Part shown: positions 21,737-29,196 of the stretch, in pieces
Position numbering within the stretch: the stretch's first letter is position 1
How the letters are laid out: every line of letters starts with the position of its first letter
Notes under the pieces: generated by a model
What the model saw: the letters and a program-made list of their open reading frames with translations, nothing else
Databases searched by the model: none
Told to the model about the DNA's origin: nothing
Assembly: GCA_017430725.1 (NCBI GenBank)
Contig: JAFRMK010000002.1
Coordinates: 33,971-97,970 of the forward strand
Length of the DNA: 64,000 bases
Reading direction: 5' to 3'
From: Candidatus Saccharimonadota bacterium
GTDB taxonomy: Bacteria; Patescibacteriota; Saccharimonadia; Saccharimonadales; Saccharimonadaceae
Made by a program: the position numbers and the translations under genes

Positions 21737-22168
21737 ATGGCAAGTTTTAGCTGTACCTTAATTAGTGTTTTGGAGGAAATACTCGAGGAGGTGGCGCAGG
21801 ATTGTCGGATCGAGGGCACCGAGTGCGAATTAGTGATTAATTTACGCGCGCGGGTACCGAAAGATGCAGCAATACTGACATCGTGCGGCTTCCAATACTG
21901 CGCGTGGCAGATCTGCGCAAAGCGGTGGGACGAGGAACGCCACAAGTTCCTCTTGCGCTACGCTGAGAGCTGTCACGACCACGCCCACGCAGATGAGTCG
22001 ATTGACAAGGTCGGATGGTCGTCGGCCGACATTGCTGTTCGCTATCACATTATCACCGGCATTGACGGCGACTATTCGGTGCTGATGGCCACGTCGGCCA
22101 ACGATAGCGCCACTAGCCACGACGTTTGCAAACGCCTAGAAGACTCAATTTCATTTCTCATTCCCTAA
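21737..22168 (+). CDS. Orphan protein of unknown function (143 aa)
   Basis: No family is recognised. The protein has an acidic helix near the N-terminus (VLEEILEEVAQDC), seven cysteines and several histidines (SCHDHAHADE), and no signal peptide or membrane segment. The Cys/His content could bind a metal, but this is a guess. The ATG has a long Shine-Dalgarno (AGAAAGGGGTTGAT at 21717-21732, nearly complementary to the usual 16S tail). A TATAAT -10 box lies near 21691, and a terminator follows directly. It is a single-gene unit built like the 8.8 kb orphan gene. Confidence 0.72.
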   Translation: MASFSCTLISVLEEILEEVAQDCRIEGTECELVINLRARVPKDAAILTSCGFQYCAWQICAKRWDEERHKFLLRYAESCHDHAHADESIDKVGWSSADIAVRYHIITGIDGDYSVLMATSANDSATSHDVCKRLEDSISFLIP

Positions 22169-22174
22169 ACACGC

Positions 22175-22204
22175 AAAAAACCGAGCCTAGTTGCTCGGTT
22201 TTTC
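22175..22204 (+). terminator. Rho-independent terminator
   Basis: CCGAGC / GCTCGG stem (22181-22198) is flanked by A6 and T6, so it could work on both strands. It ends the 21.7 kb orphan gene and may also end the tRNA-Gly transcript. Confidence 0.85.
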
Positions 22205-22267
22205 TTGAGAAAAACGTATTTCGCTCCAACGATGTACCTGATTTGTTAGTTTATACGAACAAAAAAA

Positions 22268-22343
22268 TGGTGCGGGTTAAGAGACTCTAACTCTCGACCT
22301 CTTCCTTGGCAAGGAAGCGCTCTAACAACTGAGCTAAACCCGC
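22268..22343 (-). tRNA. tRNA-Gly (GCC)
   Basis: The 76-nt cloverleaf has acceptor stem GCGGGTT / AACCCGC, D arm GCTCAGTTGTTAGAGC and anticodon loop TTGCCAA, giving anticodon GCC. The CCA end is encoded (22268-22270). Confidence 0.95.
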
Positions 22344-22355
22344 AACTCTTTGACT

Positions 22356-22384
22356 ATTATAGACGAAAATAGACCAGAATGCAA
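22356..22384 (-). promoter_or_regulatory. Promoter of tRNA-Gly
   Basis: On the minus strand TTGCAT (22379-22384) and TATAAT (22356-22361) are 17 nt apart, just upstream of the tRNA. A GCCTTGC / GCAAGGC hairpin at 22386-22416 separates it from the DUF308 gene but has no T run. Confidence 0.75.
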
Positions 22385-22423
22385 CGCCTTGCCCCGACGG
22401 TGCGCCGGAGCAAGGCCATGCGA

Positions 22424-23092
22424 TTATTTCTTTTTCACGATTTCGGCTTCTTTGGCGTCGTCGGCTTTCTTGCTGGACTGCTTGCTGGCGCGCTTGCTGC
22501 GATTTTTTATCTCCAGGGCCTTAGTGTCGGAGGCCTCGACAATGATCGAAAGACCGTCAATCAACAGATAGAGGCCGATTACAACATTCAGGACCGCAAC
22601 CGACATGGCCGGCATGGCAAAAAACAAAAAGGCCGCAACAACACGAAAAATACCATCGATAATCAGCCAATTGCAGTTTTTGATACCGATAGCGTGTAGC
22701 TGGGCGCTCCGTCCTAGCTTCGTGATGCCGGACGCCAGCAGATAAACGCCAATAATCAGCGAAAACAAGGTCAGTGCGGACTCGATTGACATCTGAAGCA
22801 AAAGCGCACCAATGAGCGCGCTGAAGATGCCACTGATGAGTTTTTCCGATGAGCGGAAAAGCGGCGGCGCCATGAAGTACTCAAAACAGCGTACTACGCC
22901 CAGACACATCACGGCGGTTGCGACAATGTATTTCAGGGCAGCAGCGCTTTTTAGCGGCGAAAACAAAAACAAAACGCCAAGCAGGACAAAAAGCCCACCA
23001 AATACGAAACCGACCGTACGCAGCCACTGCATGCGCTTATTCCAGCCGTTCTTGAACTCTTTGATGAGATCCCCCTCGAGGTCGATTTTCAT
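22424..23092 (-). CDS. DUF308 (HdeD-like) membrane protein
   Basis: The 222-residue protein has six hydrophobic segments arranged as repeated two-helix units, typical of the DUF308/HdeD family (LFVLLGVLFLFSP ... YIVATAVMCLGVV; IGVYLLASGITKLG; VLNVVIGLYLLIDGLSII). HdeD is linked to acid stress in enterobacteria, but the family function elsewhere is unknown. The C-terminal tail is strongly charged (KNRSKRASKQSSKK). It is flanked by tRNA genes on the same strand. Confidence 0.75.
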   Translation of the reverse strand: MKIDLEGDLIKEFKNGWNKRMQWLRTVGFVFGGLFVLLGVLFLFSPLKSAAALKYIVATAVMCLGVVRCFEYFMAPPLFRSSEKLISGIFSALIGALLLQMSIESALTLFSLIIGVYLLASGITKLGRSAQLHAIGIKNCNWLIIDGIFRVVAAFLFFAMPAMSVAVLNVVIGLYLLIDGLSIIVEASDTKALEIKNRSKRASKQSSKKADDAKEAEIVKKK

Positions 23093-23179
23093 AAAAACTC
23101 CTTATGCTTTTTTACTATTATACACAAAAAATATCCCCAGGACAGGGGGTTATTGCGCGGATTCGGCGATAGATTTACC

Positions 23180-23266
23180 TGGTGGGCGAGATGGGACTCG
23201 AACCCATAATCCGGTAAAGGAAGCAGATTTTAAGTCTGCCGCGTATACCAATTCCGCCACTCGCCC
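23180..23266 (-). tRNA. tRNA-Leu (UAA)
   Basis: The acceptor stem is GGGCGAG / CTCGCCC, the anticodon loop region CTTAAAA gives UAA, a class II variable arm is present, the T arm is GGGTTCGAGTCCC, and CCA is encoded (23180-23182). Confidence 0.95.
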
Positions 23267-23275
23267 AAGGCAATC

Positions 23276-23349
23276 TGGAGGCGCGTACCAGAGTTGCACT
23301 GGTCTAGGAGGTTTTGCAGACCTCTGCGTAACTGCTCCGCCAACGCGCC
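23276..23349 (-). tRNA. tRNA-Cys (GCA)
   Basis: Acceptor stem GGCGCGT / ACGCGCC, anticodon loop CTGCAAA giving GCA, encoded CCA (23276-23278). An extended -10 (TGGTATAAT, minus strand, hexamer 23358-23363) lies just upstream. tRNA-Leu follows 9 nt downstream, so the two are probably one transcript. Confidence 0.94.
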
Positions 23350-23368
23350 GTGATGGTATTATACCACG

Positions 23369-23470
23369 CTAAAGCGAAATACCCAGTCGTTAGACTGGGC
23401 TTCCCAATAAGTATATCGCAGTTTTTTACAGTCCATCGAACCGTGAAGCTCACACTTCACTTTTTATTTT
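23369..23470 (+). ncRNA. Candidate small RNA between tRNA-Cys and the superoxide reductase gene
   Basis: A plus-strand extended -10 (TGGTATTAT, hexamer 23357-23362) predicts a start near 23369. The RNA would hold a perfect 7-bp hairpin (CCCAGTC, GTTA loop, GACTGGG, 23382-23399) and end at a rho-independent terminator (GTGAAG / CTTCAC stem at 23443-23460, then TTTTTATTTT). No open reading frame fits. I could not match it to a known RNA family, and there is no good -35 box. Confidence 0.45.
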
Positions 23471-23653
23471 AACGTATGCGTTTTGGCGTCAATATTGATT
23501 TTTCACGTTTTTGTGTATTAGTATCTGATAGAATAACAGAGGTCATGCTGCAAAAATCCTTGACATTTAGAATTTTTATCGTGAAATAATATACAGCACT
23601 TGCCCTGTTTTGCCGACCATATTAAAATGTAGTTAAGCAGAAATAGGAGGTTT
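23471..23653 (+). promoter_or_regulatory. Leader and promoter region of the superoxide reductase operon
   Basis: This gene-free stretch is AT-rich. A TTGACA (near 23568) is followed by AT-rich sequence with no well-placed -10 box; a TAAAAT nearer the gene is an alternative. A strong Shine-Dalgarno (AGGAGG) stands six bases before the ATG at 23654. I see no clear riboswitch or operator. Confidence 0.4.
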
Positions 23654-24049
23654 ATGCAGGACAAGCAAGAGGGCTTAAAATTTTACCGTTGCAATACTTG
23701 CGGAAATTTATTTTTGGTGATGGTTGACCCGGACGTAATTCCAACCTGTTGTGGGTCAGGTATGCATATTTTGCTACCGAATAACAACGACGAATGCGCC
23801 ACGAAGCATGCACCGATTATTGAATGCGACGGCAATCGCACCATCGTGCGCGTCGGCATGCAGCTTCACCCCATGGAGCCAGAACACCGAATCGAATGGA
23901 TTGCGCTGACTGACGGCGAGCGAGTCGAGATTCGCAAATTGGGCCTGACTACTAGGCCGGAGGTCGAGTTTGCCATGACAGACAAAAAGTGCCGCTTGCG
24001 CGCATATGCTTTTTGCAATATTCACGGTTTATGGGAAAGCGAGAAATAA
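23654..24049 (+). CDS. dfx: Superoxide reductase (desulfoferrodoxin type)
   Basis: Superoxide reductase reduces superoxide to hydrogen peroxide without releasing oxygen, a defence typical of anaerobes. The 131-residue protein has an N-terminal desulforedoxin domain with a Cys4 iron site (CNTCG ... TCCGSG) and the catalytic domain with the iron ligands: His in TKHAP, His in LHPMEPEHRIEW (two) and Cys and His in CNIHGLW. The usual EKHVP glutamate is replaced by Thr in the ATKHAP segment; that Glu is not essential in all members. It leads an overlapping three-gene set with a membrane protein and a DsbA-like protein. Confidence 0.92.
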   Translation: MQDKQEGLKFYRCNTCGNLFLVMVDPDVIPTCCGSGMHILLPNNNDECATKHAPIIECDGNRTIVRVGMQLHPMEPEHRIEWIALTDGERVEIRKLGLTTRPEVEFAMTDKKCRLRAYAFCNIHGLWESEK

Positions 24050-24651
24050 AACGCAAAATCGGCGATTATATCGATAAAGCGGGTTTTGCCGTGCGCGGCT
24101 TTCGGTATTTACTGTCGCGACCAAAATACTGCACTGCCTTTTTGTTGATAACGCTCTTGCTGCTTTACGTCTTGGCGCAACTCCAAGACGGCGGCGCGGT
24201 GTGGAAGTTATTGTTCTCGAAGTTGTCGTTCGATAGAAAACTGGCGGCGCTGGGACTGAGCCTACAGGCCGCTGGACGATGTTTTCTTAGCCTGCAGGGC
24301 TGGCTGCTGGTACTTTTGGCAATTATGCAGGCGCTGGCAATCTGTGGCATTGTTTATGCACTGCGTAACCGCGCCAAAGACCAGGCAATCAACCATGCCA
24401 GCAGCGGCAGTATCGCCAGCGTGCTCGCAATCGTGACGCTGGGTTGCCCCACTTGCGGCATTGGATTAATGACGCCCCTGCTGACGCTTGTTGTTGGCTC
24501 GAGTGCGGCGGCACTGGCTGAGCGCATTGGCGGCTTTCTGATGATTGCGGCCTTCATTTTGCTGGCAATCACCCTAATCGAATCTGGTTATTTGATATTT
24601 GTCACACAAAGCGCAAAACAAGCAAAGGAGAAACATGCAAAAAATCATTAG
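24031..24651 (+). CDS. Membrane protein with CPTCG motif, unknown function
   Basis: The 206-residue protein has about four or five hydrophobic segments (near residues 30-48, 85-107, 125-150, 160-195) and a conserved-looking LGCPTCGIG at the start of the third, with two cysteines spaced CxxC in or near the membrane. Lying between a superoxide reductase and a DsbA-like oxidase, it may pass electrons to or from the DsbA protein, in the manner of DsbB or VKOR, but it does not look like either. The ATG at 24031 is preferred; it overlaps the superoxide reductase gene by 19 nt. Confidence 0.7.
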   Translation: MGKREIKRKIGDYIDKAGFAVRGFRYLLSRPKYCTAFLLITLLLLYVLAQLQDGGAVWKLLFSKLSFDRKLAALGLSLQAAGRCFLSLQGWLLVLLAIMQALAICGIVYALRNRAKDQAINHASSGSIASVLAIVTLGCPTCGIGLMTPLLTLVVGSSAAALAERIGGFLMIAAFILLAITLIESGYLIFVTQSAKQAKEKHAKNH

Positions 24652-25372
24652 AATTATTGCCGGCCTATTGGTAGGCGGACTATTTATCGCACTCATCGTC
24701 AGCAGTACCGTCAGCAGCAACGAGAACGCCCGCAAGGCCTGGAACGACAATATGACACTGGGCGACCGCGAAACAGCCGAAAACGTCTTCTATGACTACA
24801 CCGACATTATGTGCCCATATTGCGACAAATTTGCCAACGCCGTCGCGGCGCATTTTGACGAGTTCACCGAAGATTACATCAAGGATAAAAAGGTCTACTT
24901 CGAGCTACGCCTGACTGATATGCTCTATGTTGCACACAAAGACGAAGGTGAAGGCGCCCAAAACAGCCGAAATGCCGGGTTGGCCGCCTATTGCGCTGCC
25001 GACCAAAATAAATTCTGGGAATACTATCACGAGATTCTGCATAAACTGTACGAAGATTATCACTCTAAGGGCATCGGCGTTGACCGCAACTCCGAGGCAA
25101 TTCCTAAACTTGAGGAAGAATACTTTATCTCCGTCGGCAAGCATATCGACGGCCTGGAATATGACCGATTCGCCGACTGCACGAAGAATGCCGAAAAAGC
25201 CAACGAGCTGGACCGTAACACGCAAAAAGCGATGAATATCACGCCCGGCGGCGTGCCGTATTTCGTATTCAATAAATATACCGCCAACGGTTTCCAGGGA
25301 AAATGGGACGCCGAGAACTACGACTGGGAACAGGCCAAGTTGCTGCTTGATGCCGGATTGGCAGAAAAATAA
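24635..25372 (+). CDS. DsbA-family thiol-disulfide protein, membrane anchored
   Basis: The 245-residue protein has one N-terminal membrane anchor (residues 5-25) and an outside thioredoxin-fold domain of the DsbA/DsbG/BdbD type. The active site is CPYC (residues 60-63, in DIMCPYCDKFA), and the cis-proline loop is GGVPYFVF, with TPGGVPYF as in other DsbA proteins. It likely makes or reshuffles disulfides in exported proteins. The ATG has AAGGAG four bases upstream and overlaps the CPTCG gene by 17 nt. No DsbB or VKOR partner is seen besides that neighbour. Confidence 0.88.
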   Translation: MQKIIRIIAGLLVGGLFIALIVSSTVSSNENARKAWNDNMTLGDRETAENVFYDYTDIMCPYCDKFANAVAAHFDEFTEDYIKDKKVYFELRLTDMLYVAHKDEGEGAQNSRNAGLAAYCAADQNKFWEYYHEILHKLYEDYHSKGIGVDRNSEAIPKLEEEYFISVGKHIDGLEYDRFADCTKNAEKANELDRNTQKAMNITPGGVPYFVFNKYTANGFQGKWDAENYDWEQAKLLLDAGLAEK

Positions 25373-25378
25373 TTAGAC

Positions 25379-25412
25379 TAAAAAGCACGGCCGCCGTAAT
25401 TGGCGACCGTGC
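25379..25412 (-). terminator. Rho-independent terminator of the slipin gene
   Basis: The long stem GCACGG-CCGCC / GGCG-ACCGTGC (25385-25412) is followed on the minus strand by five T (25380-25384). On the plus strand no T run follows, so it serves the slipin gene. Confidence 0.75.
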
Positions 25413-25432
25413 AGGCTGTCAGAAAACGCGTA

Positions 25433-26170
25433 TTAGACTCGTTTTTTGAGAGCCTCTTGCAACTCGTTCGGCAGCACGATGACCGTCTTCTGGGACGGGT
25501 CGGAAGAAATCTTCTCCAAAGTCTGCAGCGTACGAATCTGGATACCACCCGGCGTACCGGCCAACAGGCTGGCAGCCTCAGCAACGGCCTGAGCGGCGGA
25601 TTTCTCACCGTCTGCGACAATGATGGCGGCGCGGCGCTCACGCTCGGCCTCGGCCTGCTTGGCCATGGCGCGTTTCATATCGGCCGGCAATTCGATGTTT
25701 TGCAGTTTCACGTTCTCAATATCGATACCCCACTTGTCAGTCTCTTTGTCGACAATTTCTTTGATTTGGGCGGAAATTTCATCACGCTTGCCCAGAAGCT
25801 CATCGAGCTCAAAATTACCGGTGATGTCGCGCAATGCGGCTTGGGCAAAGTTAGTCGTTGCATAAACATAGTTTGTGGTTTCAAGCAGCGCCTTGGCCGG
25901 ATCAAGCACGCGGAAATAGACAATCGCGTCAACATTGACGGTGACGTTGTCTTTGGTGATGACCTCTTGTTTTGGTACGTCGATAGGCGTCGAGCGTACG
26001 TCCACACGCTTCATAGTCTGCAGATACGGTATGATCAGCGTGATGCCTGGATTGCGCACGCCGCTGTATTTACCAAGCGTGAATACCACGCCTCGCTCGA
26101 ATTGCTGGACGACACGGATGCTTGGTATCACGACAAGAATGATTAATGTTATTAGTAGCCCTAGAATCAT
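25433..26170 (-). CDS. Slipin (stomatin/SPFH/band 7 protein)
   Basis: The 245-residue protein has one N-terminal membrane segment (residues 2-18), then the SPFH domain (RVVQQFERGVVFTLGKYSG; TKDNVTVNVDAIVYFRV) and a C-terminal helix (AKQAEAERERRAAIIVADGE). Slipins form membrane-bound oligomers that organise membrane domains, often with an NfeD partner protease. No nfeD gene is next to it. AAGGGAG lies before the ATG, and a TATAAT box is about 30 nt upstream. Confidence 0.92.
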   Translation of the reverse strand: MILGLLITLIILVVIPSIRVVQQFERGVVFTLGKYSGVRNPGITLIIPYLQTMKRVDVRSTPIDVPKQEVITKDNVTVNVDAIVYFRVLDPAKALLETTNYVYATTNFAQAALRDITGNFELDELLGKRDEISAQIKEIVDKETDKWGIDIENVKLQNIELPADMKRAMAKQAEAERERRAAIIVADGEKSAAQAVAEAASLLAGTPGGIQIRTLQTLEKISSDPSQKTVIVLPNELQEALKKRV

Positions 26171-26234
26171 TTTTCTCCCTTCTTTTTAATTAGTTCTATT
26201 ATAATACGACCAGGCGAAAAAATGTAAAATATGT

Positions 26235-26247
26235 TATAATATATCTG
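26235..26247 (+). promoter_or_regulatory. Leaderless promoter of the PPDK-N-type gene and rarA
   Basis: TATAAT (26235-26240) is followed by 7 nt and then the ATG, so transcription should start at the A of the start codon. It is one of the clearest leaderless promoters in the window. Confidence 0.75.
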
Positions 26248-26943
26248 ATGGGAAAACTTTTTGGGGTTGATGGTTGCACGGATATTAAACAGGTTGGAAG
26301 CCTGGGGGCGTTTTTGGCGCAAATCGCCAAAAATGGCATGCGCATCGTGCCGGGGTTCGTAATACCGGTAGCATGCAAAGCCGGCGACGGACTGAGCAAC
26401 GAAATACTGCGCAGCTTCGACCAACTCGGAACCGATGAGGTGATCTTACGAGCTTCCGTGGTTGATGATTACGATGACGGCGAAGTGCGGCGCAATGTCA
26501 AACGCCCACATCTTTTAGATGAAATCGTTGACTTCCAGTATCACCTACAGAAAAACGGCAAAACGGCGGCAATTATTGTTCAGAAATGTCTTAATGCGGA
26601 AACAATGGGCCGCATTTATTCCATCAATCCTGCCACGCGCGATTCCGGCGAGATTTTAATTGAGGCCGATTTATGGTCGGGCAAAACCGTTCTGTCCGGC
26701 GATAGCGACAGCGACATGATTCTCATCGACAAACGCTCGGGGGCGATTTCGATGGAGAACAAAGAAGAGGATGATATTTGTTTAAGTCTAAGCCAAATTG
26801 AGCTATTGCACGGCATGATTCGCAAGATTGACCGATTGTGCGCTTTCCCGGCCTACGCCGAATGGGCCTTCGACCGCGGAAAACTCTACATTTTGCGACT
26901 CGGGCCGATGAGCTGGGACCTTTATGCGGAGTTTAATCAATGA
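26248..26943 (+). CDS. Lone PEP-synthase/PPDK N-terminal (ATP-binding) domain protein
   Basis: The 231-residue protein resembles the ATP-grasp domain of phosphoenolpyruvate synthase and pyruvate phosphate dikinase, and nothing else. Matching pieces are VPGFVIP (usual PPGFV), EVILRASV (usual VRSS), AAIIVQKCLNAETMGRIYSINP, GEILIEADLWSG and the final AEWAFDRGKLYILRLGPM (usual Q.RP). The phosphohistidine and PEP-binding domains are missing and the domain is shorter than usual. The RxSS arginine remains, but the serines are altered, so activity is doubtful. Its TGA overlaps the rarA start (ATGA), so the two are translationally coupled. Confidence 0.72.
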   Translation: MGKLFGVDGCTDIKQVGSLGAFLAQIAKNGMRIVPGFVIPVACKAGDGLSNEILRSFDQLGTDEVILRASVVDDYDDGEVRRNVKRPHLLDEIVDFQYHLQKNGKTAAIIVQKCLNAETMGRIYSINPATRDSGEILIEADLWSGKTVLSGDSDSDMILIDKRSGAISMENKEEDDICLSLSQIELLHGMIRKIDRLCAFPAYAEWAFDRGKLYILRLGPMSWDLYAEFNQ

Positions 26944-28118
26944 AAACTAACCGCGTACCGCTAGCCGAACGTATGCGTCCGCAAAAGCTAAGCGACGTTT
27001 TGGGGCAAAATGAGATTATTGGCGAAGGCAAAATTCTCACCGAGATCGTGCGCCAACAGGAGCCGGTAAATATCATCTTCTGGGGGCCGCCAGGAACCGG
27101 CAAAACAACCCTGGCACGTATCTTGGCGCGAGAATTCAAAGCCGACTTTATCGAAATATCGGCGGTGACGAGCGGCAAAAAAGACGTCGAGCGGGTCGTT
27201 GAGCATGCACGTCAAAACTGGAATCTGAAAGTACGCACAGTTTTGTTTGTTGACGAGATTCATCGCTTCAATAAGGCACAGCAGGATGCCTTTTTGCCGC
27301 ATGTCGAAAGCGGCCTAATCACCCTAATCGGCGCGACGACCGAAAATCCCAGTTTTGAGGTGATATCACCACTACTCAGCCGTAGCCGCGTAGTAGTACT
27401 AAAGCACCTCGCCAAGAATGATATCGTCAAGGTGCTAAAACGCGCCATTAAGGCCGAAAAAGCCAGCCGGCGGATTTCGGGAGATGCAATTGATTATCTG
27501 GCGGAGTTGTCGGGAGGCGATGCGCGCACCGCTCTGGGCGATTTGGAATTGGCACTCAGCCTGAGCGACAAGATTGGCATAAAAGAGGTCAAAGAGGCGG
27601 CGGGACGCAAGTTGCCAGGCTATGACAAAAGGGGCGATGCACATTATGACAATATCTCGGCCTTCATCAAATCAATGCGTGGCGGTGACGCCGATGCGGC
27701 GCTGTATTACTTGGCGCGAATGCTCAATGCCGGCGAAGACCCCAAGTTTGTCGCGCGCCGGATGGTGATTTTCGCGTCCGAAGATATTGGTCTGGCCGGA
27801 AACGGCGCACTCGGTCTGGCACTTAATGCTTTTATGGCAGTAGAGCGCATCGGGATGCCCGAAAGTGGCCTGATTCTGGCGCATGTCACAACAGCACTGG
27901 CCAAATCAAAAAAATCGCGCCAAAGTACGGATGCGTGGTATAAGGCGCAAGATTTGGCGCGCCAAACCATGGGGCTGCCTGTTCCAATTTGGCTACGCAA
28001 TGCACCGACCAAACTAATGCGTGAGCTTGGTTTTGGCAAGGGGCAGAAGTGGGAGGCTGGTTTCAAGCTCGACAAAAACTATCTGCCGGACGAGATAAAA
28101 GACGAGAAATTATTCTAG
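26940..28118 (+). CDS. rarA: Replication-associated recombination protein A (MgsA/RarA)
   Basis: RarA is an AAA+ ATPase related to clamp loaders that acts at stalled forks. The 392-residue protein shows Walker [10 protein letters not shown] (near residue 45), Walker [14 protein letters not shown], sensor 1 [10 protein letters not shown], an arginine region SRSRV and the C-terminal tetramerisation domain ([23 protein letters not shown]). Length is a little under the usual 420-450. It starts inside the stop of the PPDK-N-type gene and its end overlaps the end of the convergent DUF167 gene by 9 nt. Confidence 0.95.
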   Translation: MKTNRVPLAERMRPQKLSDVLGQNEIIGEGKILTEIVRQQEPVNIIFWGPPGTGKTTLARILAREFKADFIEISAVTSGKKDVERVVEHARQNWNLKVRTVLFVDEIHRFNKAQQDAFLPHVESGLITLIGATTENPSFEVISPLLSRSRVVVLKHLAKNDIVKVLKRAIKAEKASRRISGDAIDYLAELSGGDARTALGDLELALSLSDKIGIKEVKEAAGRKLPGYDKRGDAHYDNISAFIKSMRGGDADAALYYLARMLNAGEDPKFVARRMVIFASEDIGLAGNGALGLALNAFMAVERIGMPESGLILAHVTTALAKSKKSRQSTDAWYKAQDLARQTMGLPVPIWLRNAPTKLMRELGFGKGQKWEAGFKLDKNYLPDEIKDEKLF

Positions 28119-28334
28119 TATCTCAACCACTTTTTGACGTGCTCTAGCGCCCTGAACGACCTGGATGCGACTTTTGGGAACATGCAACTCGTCAGATAAG
28201 AGCTCAACGAGCGCTTGATTGGCTAGCCCATCGTGCGCTCTTGCCTGCAGAAAGGCGACATAACTGCCGTCCGCCTGCATCTCGAGGCGAGTGGGGCTCT
28301 TGCAGCCAGGTTTCACACGGACGGATAGTTTCAT
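28110..28334 (-). CDS. DUF167 (YggU-type) protein
   Basis: The 74-residue protein matches the DUF167 family of unknown function: VRVKPGCKSPTRL at the start, the central AHDGLANQALVELLSDEL (usual DGKANKAL) and the end RIQVVQGARARQKVVEI (usual V..G..SR.K). The ATG at 28334 overlaps the TGA of galU (ATGA), so it is translationally coupled to galU. The upstream in-frame ATG four codons earlier lies inside galU and is rejected. Confidence 0.85.
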   Translation of the reverse strand: MKLSVRVKPGCKSPTRLEMQADGSYVAFLQARAHDGLANQALVELLSDELHVPKSRIQVVQGARARQKVVEILE

Positions 28335-29170
28335 TTTTGTCCACAAACGACCTGGTTGGCGTGGAGCCAGCCCTCCACGGAGCCGCCGTCGAGATATTCG
28401 CCCTGGATTGGCAAAACCCGAATTTTGCGACCGGCTTTGATATGCTCAATAATTGGGTCGGTAATGAGGTATTCTTGATCTTCTGGCCCAAAATCGTGGT
28501 CTTGGCAATATTTCACAATGCGCTGGAGTAGTTTTGGCGACATGATATATTTACTGATATTTATCAGATTACTGGGGGCATCGGCCTGCTTGGGTTTTTC
28601 GTAAATTCCCGCCAAACAGCCATCGTCGACCTTCAAAACGCCATAGCGTTCGACTTCTTCGATGGGTACCTCGGTGGCCAGCATACCCGATTCGTCGGCG
28701 CTCTGCACTGTTTCCATCAGGCGCGCCAAATCAGAAGAGCCGTCAGCATTAAAGACGAAATCATCGCCCATCAGCACCACAGTCGGCTCGTCAATACCAA
28801 ATTCAGATACCACTTGGGCGACCGGCTCGGCTGAACCGTAACGCGAATCGACGTCTTTTTGGCAGAAAAAGTGAATTTGCAGACCGTCGCGTTGAGTGTT
28901 CAGGAGCTGAACGCGGTCTGCCTTGCCGCGACTGCTCAGATAGTCTTCAAGCTTCTGATTCTGGGCATAGTAATCCTTGATTTGCGAAAAAGGCTTTTCG
29001 TCGATTACGATATATACCTCTGAAATGCCCGCTTTGGCACAATCTTCAACGACGTAATCGACCAGCGGACGATTGCCGATGGGCAACATGGCTTTTTCGA
29101 TGGTTTTAGTAATTGGTAGGCGACGCGTACCCCAACCAGCCACAGGAATAATTGCTTTTTTGATTTGCAT
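28331..29170 (-). CDS. galU: UTP--glucose-1-phosphate uridylyltransferase
   Basis: GalU makes UDP-glucose for surface glycans. The 279-residue protein has the nucleotidyltransferase signature AIIPVAGWGTRRLPITK (usual AAGLGTRFLP), the active-site region EDCAKAGISEVYIV, VLMGDDFVF for metal and substrate binding, and the C-terminal IQGEYLDGGSVEGWL (usual G..YD.G...G). GGAG lies before the ATG. It ends in TGA, overlapping the DUF167 start. Confidence 0.94.
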   Translation of the reverse strand: MQIKKAIIPVAGWGTRRLPITKTIEKAMLPIGNRPLVDYVVEDCAKAGISEVYIVIDEKPFSQIKDYYAQNQKLEDYLSSRGKADRVQLLNTQRDGLQIHFFCQKDVDSRYGSAEPVAQVVSEFGIDEPTVVLMGDDFVFNADGSSDLARLMETVQSADESGMLATEVPIEEVERYGVLKVDDGCLAGIYEKPKQADAPSNLINISKYIMSPKLLQRIVKYCQDHDFGPEDQEYLITDPIIEHIKAGRKIRVLPIQGEYLDGGSVEGWLHANQVVCGQK

Positions 29171-29196
29171 CTGATGTCTCCGTAAGTTTTTCTATT

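Noticed and set aside
23382..23399. IS200/IS605 end hairpin
   Set aside because: The CCCAGTC-GTTA-GACTGGG hairpin is reminiscent, but no TnpA or TnpB gene or remnant is nearby and no partner end was found.
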